A DNA stretch of 9,050 bases, from positions 1 to 9,050 of the forward strand of contig CAKZLA010000087.1 of the NCBI GenBank assembly GCA_937124525.1, read 5' to 3'. The notes below the pieces were generated by a model. It worked only from the letters and a program-made list of their open reading frames with translations. It had not been told where the DNA came from and did no database searches. Positions 8,030 to 9,050 of the stretch are shown piece by piece (position 1 is the first letter of the stretch; each line of letters starts with the position of its first letter). The stretch is from an uncultured Desulfobacterium sp. (GTDB lineage: Bacteria > Desulfobacterota > Desulfobacteria > Desulfobacterales > Desulfobacteraceae). Position numbers and translations under genes: made by a program.

Positions 8030-8917
8030 ATGTTATTTAAAAAAGGCTCAAGAGGGCAGGAATTAGTTGAACTGCAAAAGGCTTTGGGAATTGATGCCGA
8101 TGGCATTTTTGGTCCAGATACGGAATCAGCAGTTAAAGTTCTTCAAAGGGAAAAGGGGTTAGTAGCTGATGGGGTTATCGGACCGCAAACTCTATCAGCT
8201 ATCCAGAGGGCTAATGCCACCACCGACAATACGGAAAAGGTATATTCTCCTTCCCCTGGCTTAATTGTAAATAGATATTTTCTTCCTGATGGTGAATACA
8301 AAAAAGGGCCTACACCTAAGGAATATTTGTTCTTGCACCATACAGCGGGTTGGAACAATCCCTATAACACCGCTGATGGATGGGCCAATGATAATCGAGG
8401 ACCAATAGCGACTGAGTTCCTATTGGGTGGTCCATCTGTAAAAGGAAATGATGATCGCTATGATGGCGAATTGGTCCAGTGTGTACCTGAAGGTGGGTAC
8501 GGTTGGCATTTAGGTAAGAACGGTTCGCAACAAATGCATACGCATTCGGTGGCAATTGAAGTCTGCAATTTTAGTTATGCAATGGATGGAAAAACCTATG
8601 TTAATGTCCCCATCACCAAAGACCAGATTGTTAAATTACCTAAACCTTTCCGTGGTCATAGTCATTGGCATGCCTATTCTGATAAGCAGATCGAAATTCT
8701 CAAATTATTTATCCTCTGGATAGCAGAACGAGATTCAATTGATGTCCGCGATGGCATAGTGGCTGAAATCAAAACAAAAGGCGCCCAAGCTTTTGGGTTT
8801 AATGAAAACGCTTATTATGGCAGGATCAAGGGAATGTGGACCCATGCCAATGTCAGAAAGGATAAATATGACCTGTCTCCTCAACCAAATCTAATAGATA
8901 TGCTTTTAAGTCTTTGA
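8030..8917 (+). CDS. Endolysin-like N-acetylmuramoyl-L-alanine amidase with peptidoglycan-binding domain
   Basis: This 295-residue enzyme is predicted to cut the amide bond between N-acetylmuramic acid and L-alanine in peptidoglycan. An N-terminal PG_binding_1 domain (about 5-60) has the typical VxxLQxxLG...DGxFGPxT pattern. After a linker comes an amidase_2/PGRP-type domain (about 75-292). FLHHTAG (101-107) gives the first zinc histidine (103 or 104), SVAIEVCN (173-180) matches the central strand, and H272 with D281 in THANVRKDKYDLSP fits the remaining zinc ligands. The order binding domain then catalytic domain is common in endolysins of phages that infect Gram-negative hosts. There is no signal peptide or membrane helix at either possible N-terminus, so it would need a holin, another exporter or lysis to reach the wall. 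Sampled stretches are about 40-45% GC (24 of 60 at 8641-8700), lower than parts of the iron-sulfur gene, which hints at separate origin. No other phage gene is in view. It could instead be a cellular wall-recycling amidase. Confidence 0.88.
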   Translation: MLFKKGSRGQELVELQKALGIDADGIFGPDTESAVKVLQREKGLVADGVIGPQTLSAIQRANATTDNTEKVYSPSPGLIVNRYFLPDGEYKKGPTPKEYLFLHHTAGWNNPYNTADGWANDNRGPIATEFLLGGPSVKGNDDRYDGELVQCVPEGGYGWHLGKNGSQQMHTHSVAIEVCNFSYAMDGKTYVNVPITKDQIVKLPKPFRGHSHWHAYSDKQIEILKLFILWIAERDSIDVRDGIVAEIKTKGAQAFGFNENAYYGRIKGMWTHANVRKDKYDLSPQPNLIDMLLSL

Positions 8918-9050
8918 AAATAAAAGGGCTTGATCATAAGATGGGCCACGCAGGTAGATTCTTATCTTATCCAGTAAGTTCTCAATAAGTTCGGGTAATT
9001 GTTATTTTTTAGAAGCAGTAAACCTTGAAATAAGGTGATTCTCGTATTAT
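8918..9050. other. 3' flank of the amidase gene with weak repeats
   Basis: I see no gene in these 133 bases. ATAAGAT (8936-8942) and ATCTTAT (8964-8970) form a 7-bp inverted repeat, extendable to 10 bp with two G-U pairs, around a 15-base inner loop. It is not followed by a T-run, so it is at best a weak terminator. TAAGTTC occurs twice (8975-8981 and 8986-8992), 11 bases apart. A T-run lies at 9004-9009. Confidence 0.35.

Noticed and set aside
8908..8931. Hairpin spanning the amidase stop codon as a terminator
   Set aside because: It needs three G-U pairs and has no T-run after it.

Overview
The window looks like a chromosomal piece of a Gram-negative anaerobe. The sulfate-reducing Desulfobacterota (Desulfobacter/Desulfobacula type) are my best guess. 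That rests on the very large multi-sensor hybrid kinase paired with an HD-GYP regulator, and on a cysteine-rich double-cluster ferredoxin protein of the sort typical of strict anaerobes. It is an inference from protein style, not a taxonomic proof.

Layout. Positions 1-82 hold an upstream gap or gene edge with an imperfect inverted repeat and a possible promoter. Positions 83-5410 (+) encode a membrane hybrid histidine kinase of about 1775 residues: TM-TM-dCache-TM-PAS-GAF-PAS-PAS-HisKA-HATPase-REC-REC-HPt plus a helical tail. Its stop codon overlaps by 4 bases the start of a REC-HD-GYP regulator (5407-6510, +), a predicted c-di-GMP phosphodiesterase. The two form an operon and almost certainly a His-Asp-His-Asp phosphorelay from an extracytoplasmic ligand to c-di-GMP breakdown. 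A 10-bp perfect hairpin (6516-6549) separates this operon from a convergent single-gene unit (6575-7738, -). That unit encodes an iron-sulfur protein with its own promoter, ribosome binding site and terminator.

Positions 7739-8029 are a divergent intergenic region of about 290 bases. It carries the iron-sulfur gene's promoter, a terminator-like hairpin with a T-run on the + strand, and a possible promoter for the last gene. Positions 8030-8917 (+) encode a 295-residue peptidoglycan amidase with an N-terminal peptidoglycan-binding domain and no signal peptide. It resembles phage endolysins of Gram-negative hosts, and sampled stretches are less GC-rich than parts of the iron-sulfur gene next to it. 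The last 133 bases hold only weak repeats.

I found no tRNA, rRNA, CRISPR array, transposase or integrase. The kinase/HD-GYP pair is a well-known kind of system. The less explained parts are the orphan Cys-rich iron-sulfur protein, the structured non-coding DNA before the amidase, a G8 tract inside the HD-GYP gene, and the endolysin-like amidase itself.
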